A DNA stretch of 64,000 nucleotides from Siphonodentalium dalli (lineage: Eukaryota; Mollusca; Scaphopoda; Gadilida; Siphonodentaliidae). The stretch is taken from the NCBI GenBank assembly GCA_032622095.1, contig CP136065.1:217104151-217168150 (forward strand), given 5' to 3'. Positions within the stretch are counted from its first letter, which is position 1. The number at the start of each line of letters is the position of its first letter. Positions 11,868 to 23,637 of the stretch are shown here, piece after piece. Under the pieces are notes generated by a model. The model did not search any database. It had not been told where the DNA came from and worked only from the letters and a program-made list of their open reading frames with translations. A program made the position numbers and the translations under genes.

Positions 11868-12211
11868 TTGAATTTTTCCCGGTATAAAAATAAGTCGATA
11901 AATATCTTAACTGCCATTCTTCGAGCATTATGTAACCACAAAAAAGACGCATTGAAGTAATGAAAAATACAACTGTGAATACGGTGTTTGGGTCCCAAAC
12001 ACAAAACAGCCATTTGCACGACATGGAACAGAAAAGAGCGTTCCGTTGTAGTAGTTTATTCCTGATATGGTAACAATAAAGAGCGTTTGTCTGACTTCTG
12101 GCGAAATGTTGAAAACGTATGAAAAATGGCTGTGACTTTGGCAAGTGTTTTTCAGAGCATATGAAGCCGGTATATCAATCGTTCGTTTATTTATCGACCT
12201 ATCGTATCCGT
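11868..12211. mobile_element. M-family element, copy 2 (partial)
   Basis: Matches M1 at 955-1653: TTTTTCCCGGTAT, 'aagtcgataaata', 'cgagcattat', 'aagacgcattga', 'CCTGATATGGTA', and ends near 'TTATTTATCGACCTATCG'. Shorter than M1. The frames at 11782-12389 run through it and carry no protein motif. Confidence 0.6.
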
Positions 12212-13179
12212 CGTTCCAAAACAACTTGGAGATTCGAATGAGCCATGTCCGTTTAAAGTATACCGAGCCACTACCGAGCGTGCACTTTTTTTGCATGCGT
12301 TCACTTAAATCCGATGTACTGTACCCAAATGTTGTTGGTGGTTTGTTTCTATAGTCAATGAGTTGTAGAATAAGGTAACATATTTCCACTATTTGAAAGT
12401 CTGTTGAGTACGAACTAATGTTACGGATGGCAGATTAGCCGGAATGCGAAAATGCAAATGGTCGTTGTCGAGTAATTTTTGTACAGTTTTCAAGCACATG
12501 TATCAAATAAATGTTATATTATATGCAAACTAGTCCCATATACTCATTTAAGTTATTGTATAGTCACTATAGTCAGTGAGTGGCTTGCGTTTACGCTCCG
12601 TATCAACATACCCGTCAATTGATTTGATTACGTCTTGTACACGGACATTCCAAAGTTAATTTATGGCTCCAGCCATAGCTTAAATTTATATCAAATTATT
12701 AACTTTGATTTTAAGATAACCTATTAACCTGAACGTTTACAGAATACATCTTCGACACAAATTACTCATTTTTCTATATATAATCGATATTAGGTCTGTG
12801 AATTTATTGAAAATGGCGTACAGTATCGCTTTAATTTCGATGTACTGTACCGAAGAACACGATTTCAATTGAGTCGTGATTTTGAGATTATTTTCTACTC
12901 GCCCAGCGTGGATGATGTCCCAGACTGTGTTGATTCAAATCGTAATAGCTGTGCTTACAGATAAGTCAACTATGTCGACACACAGTCAGTTTCGCCAGAA
13001 AATATATCTAATTCCGAATATCGTGCGTTCTTAAATGATTTCTTTGTGCCTCAAGAGCCCACAAATCATATCATGTGTGGGTAATATCGTGATTTTGTTC
13101 TGTGAACACCGGTCCCGAGATAACTGAAGAATAATTGCTGATATGAAAACCGTTTAGTCGCTGTGCAGAGTCTTACTCG
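12212..13179. other. No recognised feature
   Basis: Unique-looking sequence apart from a short echo (ATACCGAGC..TGCACTTT..ATGCGTTCAC) of the left flank of Z1. Confidence 0.45.
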
Positions 13180-14160
13180 ACAGGGAAGTCGGTATCCGAG
13201 AGGTAGCGTACTGGTCTCTCACTCTCTCGTGCTAGCGGACCGGGGATCGCAACCTGGTCAGAGTATTCTGACAAAAATCAGAACTCAGCCAGATACCACG
13301 TTTGTAAGGCTGAAAAGTCTCATTCGAGATCACTGAATAAAGATCCGAATGCAAAAATGCCGACTCCCCCCATTACAATATTTGTCCATGCAGGTATGTT
13401 GTTGTGGTGCAGTACGCTGTCCGATCGGTTGCGGACATTAATGGCTTACCCGTGTACACGCATCGGTGTGTGCACGTTAAATAACGCTACTGGAGTCGCC
13501 ACAAGGTTATAAAGTTACTCGGCCGTAGTATCACCTGGGGCCTGTACTATAGATTTACAATTGCCGCGTTTGACCACGTGTACAAGGTTGTGTGGGGCAC
13601 ACAGAAGGTGTCGATTACCATAGACCTCCACTCTTATTCTTACAGTGCAAAAGCGACTTCTTGCAACGCATCGTTTACATGCATGGTGACCAATACAATA
13701 ATAGGTTTACCACATGTGACTTGATTGACCAATGAAAAAAAATATTCCTCGGAGACACTCATTGGTATGTTATCGCTAGTGCATGGGTAATGGGTGTTCA
13801 ATTGTATTAGTGGTAATCGGTATCCTTTAAATAATCGCTCAGTGAGTACGCCGCAACCGTTCGTGCATTGTGTTATATGTCATCAATGATTATCGTCTGT
13901 CCCAACAATTCAAGTTTTAAGATGTATTTCAATTTCTAGTTGGGTTGTCATGCAAAATCGCTGGAGTATTATATTGAATACCATTCTGATCAAACCCAAT
14001 CACCCATCGGTAATGAGCACACGGGTATAATCTACTCTATTACAATACAGTGGTATATTGCACTTCACGCCTCCTGTGTATACCTCCCATAACCTTGTAC
14101 ACCTGTTCAAACGCGGTAATTGTAAATCTATAGTACAGGCCCCTGGACCGGCTCACAATT
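13180..14160 (+). mobile_element. tRNA-derived SINE S1, split by a 603-bp insertion
   Basis: The head carries an A-box-like GGTAGCGTACTGG and a B-box-like GGGATCGCAACCTGG, as expected for an internal pol III promoter. The body (GTCTCATTCGAGATCACTG; ATGCCGACT; TACGCTGTCCGATCGG; GTGTGCACGTTAAA) matches copies at 29826 and 63123. The tail reads ..TATCACCTGG, is then interrupted by the inverted-repeat element at 13539-14141, and resumes CCTGGACC at 14142. The SINE 3' end itself is uncertain. Confidence 0.75.
13539..14141. mobile_element. 603-bp inverted-repeat element inside SINE S1
   Basis: The termini are GGCCTGTACTATAG..CTATAGTACAGGCC, within imperfect inverted repeats of about 75 bp (both arms carry ACAATT.CCGCGTTTGA and GTGTACAAGGTT). 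Flanked by a 5-bp direct repeat CCTGG (13534-13538 and 14142-14146). The related SINE S2 near 30170 reads TATCACCTGGACC without interruption and serves as a paralogous empty site. No coding capacity; superfamily unknown. Confidence 0.85.
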
Positions 14161-14259
14161 GTCAGTAAAATGACAGCGAGCTGTAATGTGAAGAAGACCA
14201 AGATTATACGACACCAAGGATTTAAAACCTAGAAAACTTAAACATTTTAGGCTTAAGCC

Positions 14260-14644
14260 TTAAAGTGACGTGAAACACCCCGGTAGGGTGATCACATTGA
14301 AATGGAGAATAATCTTGCTCAAAGTAGTTATTTTTACGAATACTAACCCAAATTTAGAGGGCACACACCGTCATTCTTATATATTAATTAAATGCAATGA
14401 CTCTCGATGGCGAAATCATTTGCGTTACTTTATCGCCGATTGTTGCGTCCCGAATCGAGATGTAAATATTTACAATTATTCATAGTTCAGACGATGATAT
14501 CTATGGCGTGGTATATGGTGGATTTCTTTGAGATTTTCGGTATGCAAATGTTAGTAGAATGGTACATTCCCACAGTTGGCATAGCGCCTGAGCATATATC
14601 TTATCAGTTTCACGCATCCGAACAAGTCCATAATATGTCTTTAC
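14260..14644 (+). mobile_element. H-family dispersed repeat, copy 4
   Basis: Begins TTAAAGTGACGTGAAACACC and carries the CTCTCGATGGCGAAATCATT and GTCCATAATATGTCTTTA landmarks. The right TTAA has mutated to TTTACG. The frames at 14270-14485 and 14407-14694 fall inside it. Their protein reading is not conserved in the other copies, so I do not call them genes. Confidence 0.7.
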
Positions 14645-14775
14645 GTGTAGTACGTGAAGTTCAGCATTCGTTCATCGACTTAGTATGTTATTAATTTACT
14701 TCGTCGTGTATATACTGTATAACGAACGACCTATTCGATAATGCCCCTGATTTGAAAAAAAAAATCCATCAATTA

Positions 14776-14995
14776 GGTACATAATTATATAATAGTATAT
14801 GTAATATTAATGCATTCATTGAAGGCACATCCACCCAAAATAGGGCCCGTTACTATATACAGACTCTCTATTTATTTGAAACACTCGCGTCATTTACACA
14901 GGATACTGTCATAACGACATGCATATAGATATACATAAATGTATATATGTTAACTTGAGACGAGGGGGCACACGAGCTACAGACATACGTTTAGT
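14776..14995 (+). repeat. Dispersed repeat Q, copy 1
   Basis: Shares about 200 bp with 57203-57415: TATGTAATATTAATGC, GCACATCCACCCAAAA, ACACTCGCGTCAT, 'actgtcata.cgacatgca', GACTTGAGACGA. Non-coding. Confidence 0.7.
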
Positions 14996-15001
14996 CATCC
15001 T

Positions 15002-15465
15002 TTAACCCTTTACCCAACAGAAGGACCCTGTGCCAATGCATTCTCTTATATATGCGAGTCGACCATAGATCGCCTCGCATATATAAGAGAATGCATTGGC
15101 TTAACACATATTAAAAATGATAAAATTGTCAAAGAATGTAGAAAAATATTGTAAAAATTGTAAAAAAATGTGAGAAAAAAATATAAAATTGTTAAAGAAT
15201 GTAAGAAAAAATGGTAAAAAGTATTTAATTTTTTTTTTTTTAGGCCAATGCATTCTCTTATATATGCGAGGCGACCATAGGTCGCCTCGCATATATAAGA
15301 GAATGCATTGGCACAGGGCATAACTGTAACCATCACAATGCGGTCGATGAACCGGTTCCAATGATATTCATATTTGTATGGTGTTATTGAGACAGACCGA
15401 AGATATTTTAGGCTGTTGAAGCTTTATTTGGGCGTTTTTGGCCGGTTTGTTGGGTAAAGGGTTAA
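15002..15465 (+). mobile_element. P1-family piggyBac-like MITE, copy 2 (complete)
   Basis: TTAA (15002-15005) + CCCTTTACCCAACAG at the left and TGTTGGGTAAAGGG + TTAA (15462-15465) at the right. Two hairpin modules, 15032-15100 and 15244-15312, enclose an A/T-rich spacer. A TTAA target duplication with CCC-starting termini is the hallmark of piggyBac. No transposase is present, so it would depend on one supplied in trans. Best complete reference for P1. Confidence 0.9.
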
Positions 15466-16671
15466 CTTGAAGTCGAAGTTGTGTGTGTATTCGAATATTG
15501 GTGTTTAGGATAAAGCGTGGCTACAAATAAACTGACAGTGACATCGTTGCTAGTAGGACCCATCGCATCACGTGCATGTCCACATCAAGTAAATCCTGCG
15601 TACCCAGTGAGGATCAAGCCAACCCTGTCAAAAATCGTGCTCAAGTCATCTGAGCGACACGCGTCAGGTACTATTTCTCGCAATCGGTGATCCCACAATG
15701 AAAATACCAATGCCACGTGATTACATTCAAGTTGTTCGGGAATCACCGTCTGAAATATGGGTCAGTATTATGTTGTGGCTGTGTTCACGCAAGTCGGGAT
15801 AACATGTTTGATATGTTGTCGTGTCGCAAGCCCGATTGTTCAGGTCTGCGGGGTACGCGAGCAATATTGGTCAGCAAAGCAGGATGGGAAAGTTCGTCTC
15901 TATATACAACCAGTTTGTGTTGACAAAATTGTTCTCGTTCAAATGGTGATGTCTGTATACAATTTGGAATAAACCAAGAATATATCATTCGGTTCGGACT
16001 GATATTTAGGACATTATTTTGAATGACTGTATTTTTTTGTCACCGAAGCAGTTAATAATATTGAAACACATAATTCAGAGCGAGAATTGTCGATTGCGGT
16101 CAGAACTGCTCTGAGACTGACCATTGTGAAAATTTTATATAAAATACATGCATGGTTATAAAACACATTCCTAATAATAATAAGCAGCAAATGAGCATAG
16201 AGTTAATTTCACTACCGTTATTCGGGAATATGAAACAAATGTACTAACTTGATTGAAATGTAAACATGCATTTACTAAAAATTCATAAACTTGAATGATT
16301 TTGATAAGCTTCACAAGGACGTAGTTTATTTAATTCCTAGTATACTATATGAACATAAACCACACATAGCAGCATGTGGACCTTAACAGTTTGAAAACTT
16401 TTTTGGTTCCGTACAATCCTCATGATCATGACCAGGGATAGTGCACGGCGCATATATAATGTATGTACTTTTACAATTTTCCTGGCCACGACTATACACC
16501 TGGCATTTAAAACGTCGTAATGGGATTGGAACGTACGCAGCTAACTGCACATCCAACCATCAATGGCGGATGTTCGCGCCGATTGAAGGTCAAAAGATAA
16601 CTGTTCAAAGGCACGTTTTTTTGTAAGTCTGTGGTGCCAACTCAGCCGATATTTCCTTTTCTGAAGAATCA

Positions 16672-16793
16672 GCAATATATCGGATTCACAACACAGCTCT
16701 GATACTATTCAATGTGTTGTGAGGAGTAACCAGCTATATATCGGATTCACAACACAGCTCTGATACAATGTGTTGTGAGGAGTAACCAACACT
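16672..16793 (+). repeat. Two tandem copies of a 60-63-bp unit
   Basis: ATATATCGGATTCACAACAC and the following 'agctctgata..caatgtgttgtgaggagtaacca' occur twice in a row. The copies differ by a short indel (ctattc). Confidence 0.9.
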
Positions 16794-16820
16794 GGTGTTT
16801 CTGCTGAAATTGTACAGTAG

Positions 16821-17195
16821 ATGTTAATTGCCGAAGAGCATAAGATTGAACTGTACTATAGAGACTTCAATGATAGGAGAGGGCGACTTACTGGTCCCGT
16901 CGTGATTGGTTTGACATATTTCAATTTGTCCAGCAATACTTTGAAGAGTTTAATCAATGACAAATACATAATATCTTGTTATGGTCGCTCAAAGCCAAGA
17001 ACCACGTGGCGAGGAAATACCCCAGCATCATTGGAACCTGGCGATCAGTCCTACGGCCAAATACTTGTAAATGTATATAGCTGCTTGGTGACTCGTTTAG
17101 CTATTGCATATGGTAGCCTACCGGTATCTCCCCACAGTGAGATAGGCGTTATCACTACTAGATTAAAACATTCAACAATCATCAAGACGAATTGA
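16821..17195 (+). other. Longest frame in non-repetitive DNA, 124 codons, unassigned
   Basis: I do not recognise the product. A central stretch reads SCYGRSKPRTTWRGN, a cysteine followed by a Pro-x-x-x-Trp spacing faintly like the B-C strand region of immunoglobulin C2 domains, but the second cysteine and the Asp-x-Gly-x-Tyr-x-Cys motif are not seen in place. By a rough estimate, one or two frames of this length are expected by chance in an AT-rich window this size. No clear promoter or splice context. Probably not a gene. Confidence 0.15.
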
Positions 17196-17317
17196 AATGT
17201 AACGTGATATGACAAAATCAACTTTATGGGGAAAAAAACAGAAATAAAAACTGCAAAAATTTGAAAATACAACAAATAATAACAGATAACAAATACAACA
17301 AATAACAAAATGTTATC

Positions 17318-17782
17318 TTAACCCTTTACCCAACAGAACGGCCCTGTACCAATGTATTCTCTTATATATGCGATTCGACCATAGGTCGCCTCGCATATAT
17401 AAGAGAATGCATTGGCTTAACACATATTAAAAATGATAAAATTGTCAAAGAATGTAGAAAAATATTATAAAAATTGTTAAAAAATGTAAGAAAAAATTAT
17501 AAAATTGTTAAAGAATGTAAGAAAAAATGGTAAAAAGTGTTAAAAAAATATTTTTTTTAGGCCAATGCATTCTCTTATATATGCGAGGCGACCTATGGTC
17601 GACTCGCATATATAAGAGAATGCATTGGCACAGGGAATAACTGTAACCATCACAATGTGGTCAATGAACCGGTTCCAATGATATCCATATTTGTATGGTG
17701 TTATTGAGACAGACCGAAGATATTTTAGGCTGTTGAAGCTTTATTTGGGCGTTTTTTGCCGTTTTGTTGGGTAAAGGGTTAA
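17318..17782 (+). mobile_element. P1-family piggyBac-like MITE, copy 3 (complete)
   Basis: TTAA at 17318-17321 and 17779-17782, with the same CCCTTTACCCAACA termini. Hairpins at about 17348-17416 and 17561-17629. Close in sequence and spacing to the copy at 15002. Confidence 0.9.
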
Positions 17783-19045
17783 ACACTGTGGAGATGCGTG
17801 ACTAGCCGATGTTTGAGCCTAATCAACTCAACACCCGTCTCTAAGTGATGTACATGTATAACCGAAGTGAACCATGAGCTAAGTCGTACCCGCAGGTCGT
17901 TGCCTCGGGTGATACTCCTACACCACACGTCATTTCATTAGATTCATTTGTCCCGTAGTGTCTAGCCTTGAAGGTAAAGTTGGCCGCGTACGGGAACAAT
18001 AAACAATAAAGAGTCCAGAAGATTCAATAACTTATATATTCTTAAGTAAGTCTCTGTCGATAAGCACAGCATATAAGTAGATGAACAGATGAGTTGGTGG
18101 ATCGGAGGTCAAAGCGGGAGTCTCTCGGTATTTTTCGACATTAGTTATTCCAACGTATGGTGTATCATGCGTCCAAATAAGGTCTGAGATACCATGATAC
18201 CCTTGTCTATGACGTGTATCATACTATTGTTTACTATAGAATGATACTGGTTTGATCCTACCTCACTTAAGCAATGGTTGCTACCAGTCATAACCAATTA
18301 AGAATATGATATTGTTAATTATGCTTGTGTGTTCTTATACTATATCATTTACATCTCCCATGTATTGTGCTTATCTTAGATCCGGGAACACATATAACAA
18401 TAACTACTATCTTATGTACTATCGGACACATTTCAGATTCATTTATTCACAAATCACCATAGATATTGGTATACATAAGTGAATATATTTATATATATAT
18501 ATACATGTACATAAATCAACAGTATAGTATGTATATGAATAGAACACATTCGTGGGAGAGTGTAGGTACGGTATACGTGTAGTCGTGGAGATGGGGTGGG
18601 GGTAAAACAATCTCACGTGTTATCATTGGCATACTATATATGTGTGGGGTGTCCATGGAATATAGACTATATAATTGGCAAAAGTAGGGGTGGGACCTGG
18701 GTCGGGGTACTATGGGGTGGTGCATTTCTAACTTGAGAGTCAATTTTCATTATATTTCGGTATTTATAGGGTGGGGTGTCATTAACTTATATCGCTGTCT
18801 TATTGAACGGATAAGAGGGGTGGGGCATGTTACTCCGTTTCTGCGGACAATCGTTTGTCCATTTATAATCAGGCGATGTTGTTTGCCGCATGAGGTTCCA
18901 TTAAACGTAGGGCGTCGCGGATGAATATACTTAGATTAGTCAGAGTTTCGTCGTTTCTGCAGATGAAAAGCGCATTCAATTTGTATGTGTTGGGCCTAAC
19001 TCGGTAGTACGGTTTGATGTATATCTTTCTTAGATCGAGCAGTTT
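17783..19045. other. No recognised gene; AT microsatellite near 18485-18510
   Basis: A TATATA tract lies near 18485-18510. The frames at 18516-18743 and 18712-18924 have no recognisable motif. Confidence 0.4.
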
Positions 19046-19599
19046 CGTCTCGGGATGCACACCACGGTAAACCGGGTGCCACATTAGGGGAATATTACCC
19101 CTCGCAGTGGGGCGGTAGACCTATATATATTCTATATACACAGTGCCCACACGGCAATGCTATGTATGTGCGGTGCAATGGTTTCTGAACAAATTAGCCA
19201 CGTGTATACCACAGTTACCGCCATAGGGCACGGATGGGCTCAACAACCATATGTGTGGCATCACCAAACATTTAAGTATTCACGAGCACGTGTTCGAAGC
19301 GCGTGTAAATATGACACTCCCGTCTCGGGATGCACACCACGGTAAACCGGGTGCCACATTAGGGGATTATTACCCCTCGCAGTGGGGCGGTAGACCTATA
19401 TATATTCTATATACACAGTGCCCACACGGCAATGCTATGTATGTGCGGTGCAGTGGTTTCTGAACAAATTAGCCACGTGTATAACACAGTTACCGCCATA
19501 GGGCACGGATGGGCTCAACAACCATATGTGTGGCATCACCAAATATTTAAGTATTCACGAGCACGTGTTCGAAGCGCGTGTAAATATGACACTCCCGTC
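19046..19599 (+). repeat. 275-bp tandem duplication
   Basis: The unit beginning CGTCTCGGGATGCAC at 19046 restarts at 19321 and runs to about 19599. The copies are nearly identical (for example accacagtt versus aacacagtt). Both keep the same reading frame (19157-19345 and 19432-19842), but no domain is recognisable. Confidence 0.9.
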
Positions 19600-21799
19600 G
19601 AACTTCCGATTTTGCGAAATATTAATCAGTCCATTAGGGAGAATAAACACCACCCCTTAATGACGTTTATATATGAAGTCTGTTTATATACAACATACTG
19701 GATGATACGCACCTTATACTCGTTCGATCTGCTGAATCTGGGACAACAGAGACCTTTCGCAAAAGCACTATTACGATTACGAATAGGATATATTATCCCC
19801 AGTATAAGGTGGACACCACCACACCTTACCTACGATGGTTAATTGGTGAGACGGCATATATCCCATTGCATTCAGTTACACATATATTTAATGGAAAAAG
19901 TAATGCGTGTCTCCTTCAGATCCCATGTTCTTATGCGTGTGTAAAACACCATACGGATAATGTTAGAGCGTCCCCAAGCAGGACCTGTGGCACATCCTTG
20001 ACACATCTGCACATTATTAAACTGCGTGAGGTATATTTCGTCTCAGTTAAGAACCCCTTTACGTAAAGATCGAATTTTTACTGGCAGGATATTGTCCATA
20101 TCCATAATATTTATCGTGATTTTGCGAAAGATCTCTACTCATTAGACGGATAGAGAGTCACGACTACGTTTAGGGTACTGTGTTATCAAATTATGTGCAT
20201 GTTCGAACTGTGGTCGCAATGATCTAACAGTCACAACGGATATGGTATAAATTTCTCCGGTTTGTACTAAAAAATTCTTTAAAGATGTAGGCACTCAGTC
20301 ATGCAGTTAGTTTTGTTGTAATATACATCCATCATTTACGAAGCCTCGGACATCCATACTTAATTTGTCGATTGACTAGAAGATTACACTAGGCGTTGTG
20401 CATAATCTGGTTGATCGTGCGAAGCGGAAAGCTAATTCTGCACGATTACCCATCTTGTCCAGGTCAATAACTTTTGCGAAAGGATTTCGAATTTTACGGC
20501 TACGATTAGCTAACCGCAGTAATAGCTCTATCCGTGAGTTAGCGCAACCTCTATATTTACGGATATAGTTATACATGTGTATTGTGCATCTACGACCGAG
20601 AGTCTGGTTTTGCGATTGTTCATTTTAAACGCGACATGGCCGACGTCCAACAATATCATTCAGATGCTGTTTCTCAAATTTCACGTGACCAACGTATTTT
20701 TCGAATGCAAAAATTGCAACCACACGGGACAAGATTGATATATACATGTATACATAAAAGAGTAGGACTGTCTGTATGTATGCCCGTCCGTCTGTTATTT
20801 GATTATTGAAAAAAAATTCAAATTTTAAATGTTGTCTTTCTTTTTGTTTTAATTCAAAATGCTCAAAAGATCAAATGTGCGCGAAACGCGCAAATTGGGC
20901 AGGGGCCACATGTCAATTGCACAGTGACTTGTGGAATTGTATATATTACTGTTCATTTATGTATACATGTAATATTGGGCGGCACTCACTCCATTTATTA
21001 ACACACAATTGCCCCTACCAAGACGTGCATCGAAACGTTTTAGGCAAGTATGTCAGTGTATGAAAGTAGCCCGATAGAGTATATAACCAATTGAGTTTTC
21101 TTAATCATGGTGCGAGCCATAAATGTCTCGACAGGTTTGCATGCAATTGTTTTCGTGAACTACATGGTACCATATTCACAGCGAAGGGTTGAAGCAACTT
21201 GAAGGATCGGCGTTTGCTCTCAGCTGCACCAATAATTATGTGATAAAGTATGCTCATTGAAATAGGCAAGATTTATATAAATGAATAATCGATGTGAGGT
21301 AAAATTACAGGTCATTGTGTTTGAGAGGGATCGTTTTCGAAGGAGCAGTGTGTCTACTTTACTCTATTAAACCCCTGTACCTTATTAGCATCGCACAGCT
21401 GAGCTAATGCGATCAAATTAGGGCATCAAAAATAGTACTTCGATGTCAAATTGGACCTCGTGGAAAGCAAGCAGGAGGATTACTCCACTTGATTACATGC
21501 TATTTAGATGCACGTCTTCTCTGAAGATGGATTTTAGGTGACACATATAGACTCAAATTAAACTTTAGTAATTGCAGACTGGGTTCTGTTTTATTCTGAG
21601 GATTAAGTAGCTCCGTAGCTCTGTAATTATATAAATCATTATAGCTTATTTTATATGCACCAGCTTGAGAGTTAATTGGATTAAAGGGCTTATCTGCTTA
21701 ATGGTCCGCACAATATTCAAGGTTGCTGTTAAACCAAATAACTTCGTGGTTTTGTCACTTCACTGTGATCAAAATATGTCACAATCACTTGATATACAT
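19600..21799. other. Unassigned sequence with many short frames
   Basis: Contains frames at 19432-19842 (136 codons, running out of the tandem duplication), 19809-20066, 20376-20576 (minus), 20582-20809 and 20806-21063. None is recognisable. The strings TTTTGCGAAA and TTTCGCAAAA recur near 19610, 19757, 20115 and 20475, and CG-containing strings look more common than in most of the window. Could be a decayed element or virus-like insert; I cannot say which, if any. Confidence 0.3.
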
Positions 21800-22241
21800 G
21801 TGACCCGCCATATCAAATCCTATCGTAAGTCGGGATTTTTTTTACCCTGTGCCAATGCATTCTCTTATATAGGTCGCCTCGCATATATAAGAGAATGCAT
21901 TGGCCTAACAATTTTTTATCATTTTTTTAAAATAAATGTTTCTTACAATTTTTAGGACATAAAATAAAAAACATCCATTACCCTGCAGGGAACCCCACAC
22001 ATATATAGAAGCATATAGAAGAGTGTCGTCTGCTCATGTTTGTCTGGGGCTCTGTATGGGTGAAATTATAAAATTGTTAAAGAATACAAGAAAAAATAAT
22101 TAAAAGTGTAAAAAATTGTTAGGCCAATGCATTTTCTTATATATGCGAGGCCACCTATGGTCGACTCGCATATATAAGAGAATGCATTGGCACAGGATAC
22201 AAAAATCCCGACTTACGACTGGATTTGATATGGCGGGTCAC
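21800..22241 (+). mobile_element. G-family hairpin MITE, copy 1
   Basis: Termini GTGACCCGCCATATC..GATATGGCGGGTCAC, flanked by ACAT (21796-21799) and ATAT (22242-22245), a 4-bp target duplication with one mismatch. The left hairpin has lost its centre (TCTTATATAGGTCGCC..), while the right hairpin (about 22122-22190) is intact. The interior includes ACCCTGCAGGGAACCCC. The frames at 21665-21955 and 22116-22304 are read-through of it. Confidence 0.85.
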
Positions 22242-22686
22242 ATATATAATACACCTACCGTACTTTGTAACAATGCACGTAAATTCTTAATGATGTCATT
22301 ATAATTTATCGGCGTTTCCAATTTATACTTCACTTAAGTGAGACACATGATCATAACTTTTACCATATGAAGAAAAGACTAATAATGATCTTGGGTTAAA
22401 GGTACTCAATCCGATTCGATTGTCCCCATATAATCAGATTCCAACAACAACAACATTTTTTTAAATGCCGCTTCAGTTATCAGAATAGATTAATTGCCCA
22501 AAAATAAAGCTATAGTATAAAATTGTCCAAAACCTGTTATTTATCAGCATTTTATTCAACGAAATTTTGCCGATTTGTCAAATATCTGACACAAAAAGCC
22601 ACTTGATTTTAGAGTGATCCATCTTCATCGGCAATTTGGTCGAGACCGTCTTCTCGTCGGACTGTTACTGCATGGGCCACTTATAT

Positions 22687-23483
22687 GTGACCCGCCATAT
22701 CAAATCCAGTCGTAAGTCGGGATTATTTTTACCCTGTGCCATCAGGGGGGGGGGGGGGGGGGGGGGGTCGGAAAAAAAATTCAGGCACGTATGGCATTTT
22801 TTCCCTTTCGATCATTTTTTGTACCCACCCACCCCCACCGCCAATTTTTTTTCCGTTTTCGGCAGTTTTTTCCGACCATTTTTTGACACCCACCCCCCCT
22901 TTTAACACTAAAACAGAGATTTGCGGGGGGAAATTCACTGTAAACAGCTGTATATGAATTTCTGTGCATACTATTTATCATGGATGTTAACATGGACATG
23001 TAAATAGGAATGAGTAATTTTGAGGTCATTCGGCCAAAAAAACATGGCTGCCAGCGGCCATCTTGGATTTCAAAATTTGCAACAACATACAACACGATAA
23101 CTGCCTGCAGTCAGTTTACCAGTTAGAATTACATTATTTCTCTCATTCAAACTGATTCAAAGTGGTTTTGAAGCCCAACTCATTGCCAAAACACTAAAAA
23201 CAAGCAGGAATTGTTTTTTTTAGTTGCGGAAAAAATTGCTTGTTGGTGGCTTTGACCACCCACCCCCCCCCCCTGGTGCCATTGCATTCTCTTATATATG
23301 CGAGTCGACCATAGGTCGCCTCGCATATATAAGAGAATGCATTGGCCTAACAATTTTTTACAATTTTAATAATTTTTTCTTGTATTCTTTAACAATTTTA
23401 TAATTTCACCCATACAGAGCCCCAGACAAACATGAGCAGACGACAATCTTATAATGACGACTGGATTTGATATGGCGGGTCAC
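22687..23483 (-). mobile_element. G-family hairpin MITE, copy 2, split by hAT-like insert
   Basis: GTGACCCGCC terminus at 22687 and GGCGGGTCAC at 23483, with perfect 4-bp flanks ATAT (22683-22686 and 23484-23487). The left hairpin resumes after the insert at 23276. The second half of the element, including the right hairpin, has been deleted: GACGACAATC leads straight into CGACTGGATTTG. Confidence 0.85.
22743..23275. mobile_element. hAT-like element with G-run termini
   Basis: Starts CAGGGG followed by a G-run of more than 20 and ends CCCCCCCTG. Flanked by a 7-bp direct repeat GTGCCAT (22736-22742 and 23276-23282) made from the GTGCCAATG of the host hairpin. CAGGG termini and 7-8-bp duplications fit the hAT superfamily. 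The interior contains a GCCATCTTGGATTTCAAA stretch shared with the element at 32520. The frames at 22636-23095 are read-through of G/C runs. Confidence 0.7.
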
Positions 23484-23637
23484 ATATTGTCGGTGGTGAA
23501 AAATAATAGATTATAAAAATCGATATATGATGACTAAGAGCTTTGACGAGTGGGTTCCTCGACTCGAATCAAATATGTTTTACCCCCCGTTGCCAAGGAA
23601 ATAGTAATTTGCGAGCGTTAATTCGGATTATGCGTCT

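Larger units (their letters stand above)
15466..17317. other. Unassigned region with short frames
   Basis: Holds a pair of about 62-bp tandem copies (16672-16793) and several frames under 125 codons. Frames at 15717-15972 and 16441-16626 are unrecognised. Not shared with the rest of the window, so this is one of the few stretches that could contain host exons, but no splice-bounded exon could be argued. Confidence 0.4.

Noticed and set aside
14270-14694. Two overlapping frames of 71 and 95 codons
   Set aside because: They lie inside H element copy 4. The other H copies break both frames, so there is no sign of coding constraint.
15717-17195. Immunoglobulin-domain exons
   Set aside because: Cysteine/tryptophan spacing is suggestive in one frame only. 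The second cysteine motif and splice sites are missing, and frames of this length are expected by chance.
22636-23095. Frames with poly-Gly/poly-Pro runs
   Set aside because: They translate the G/C-run ends of the hAT-like insert; several frames on both strands are open for the same reason.
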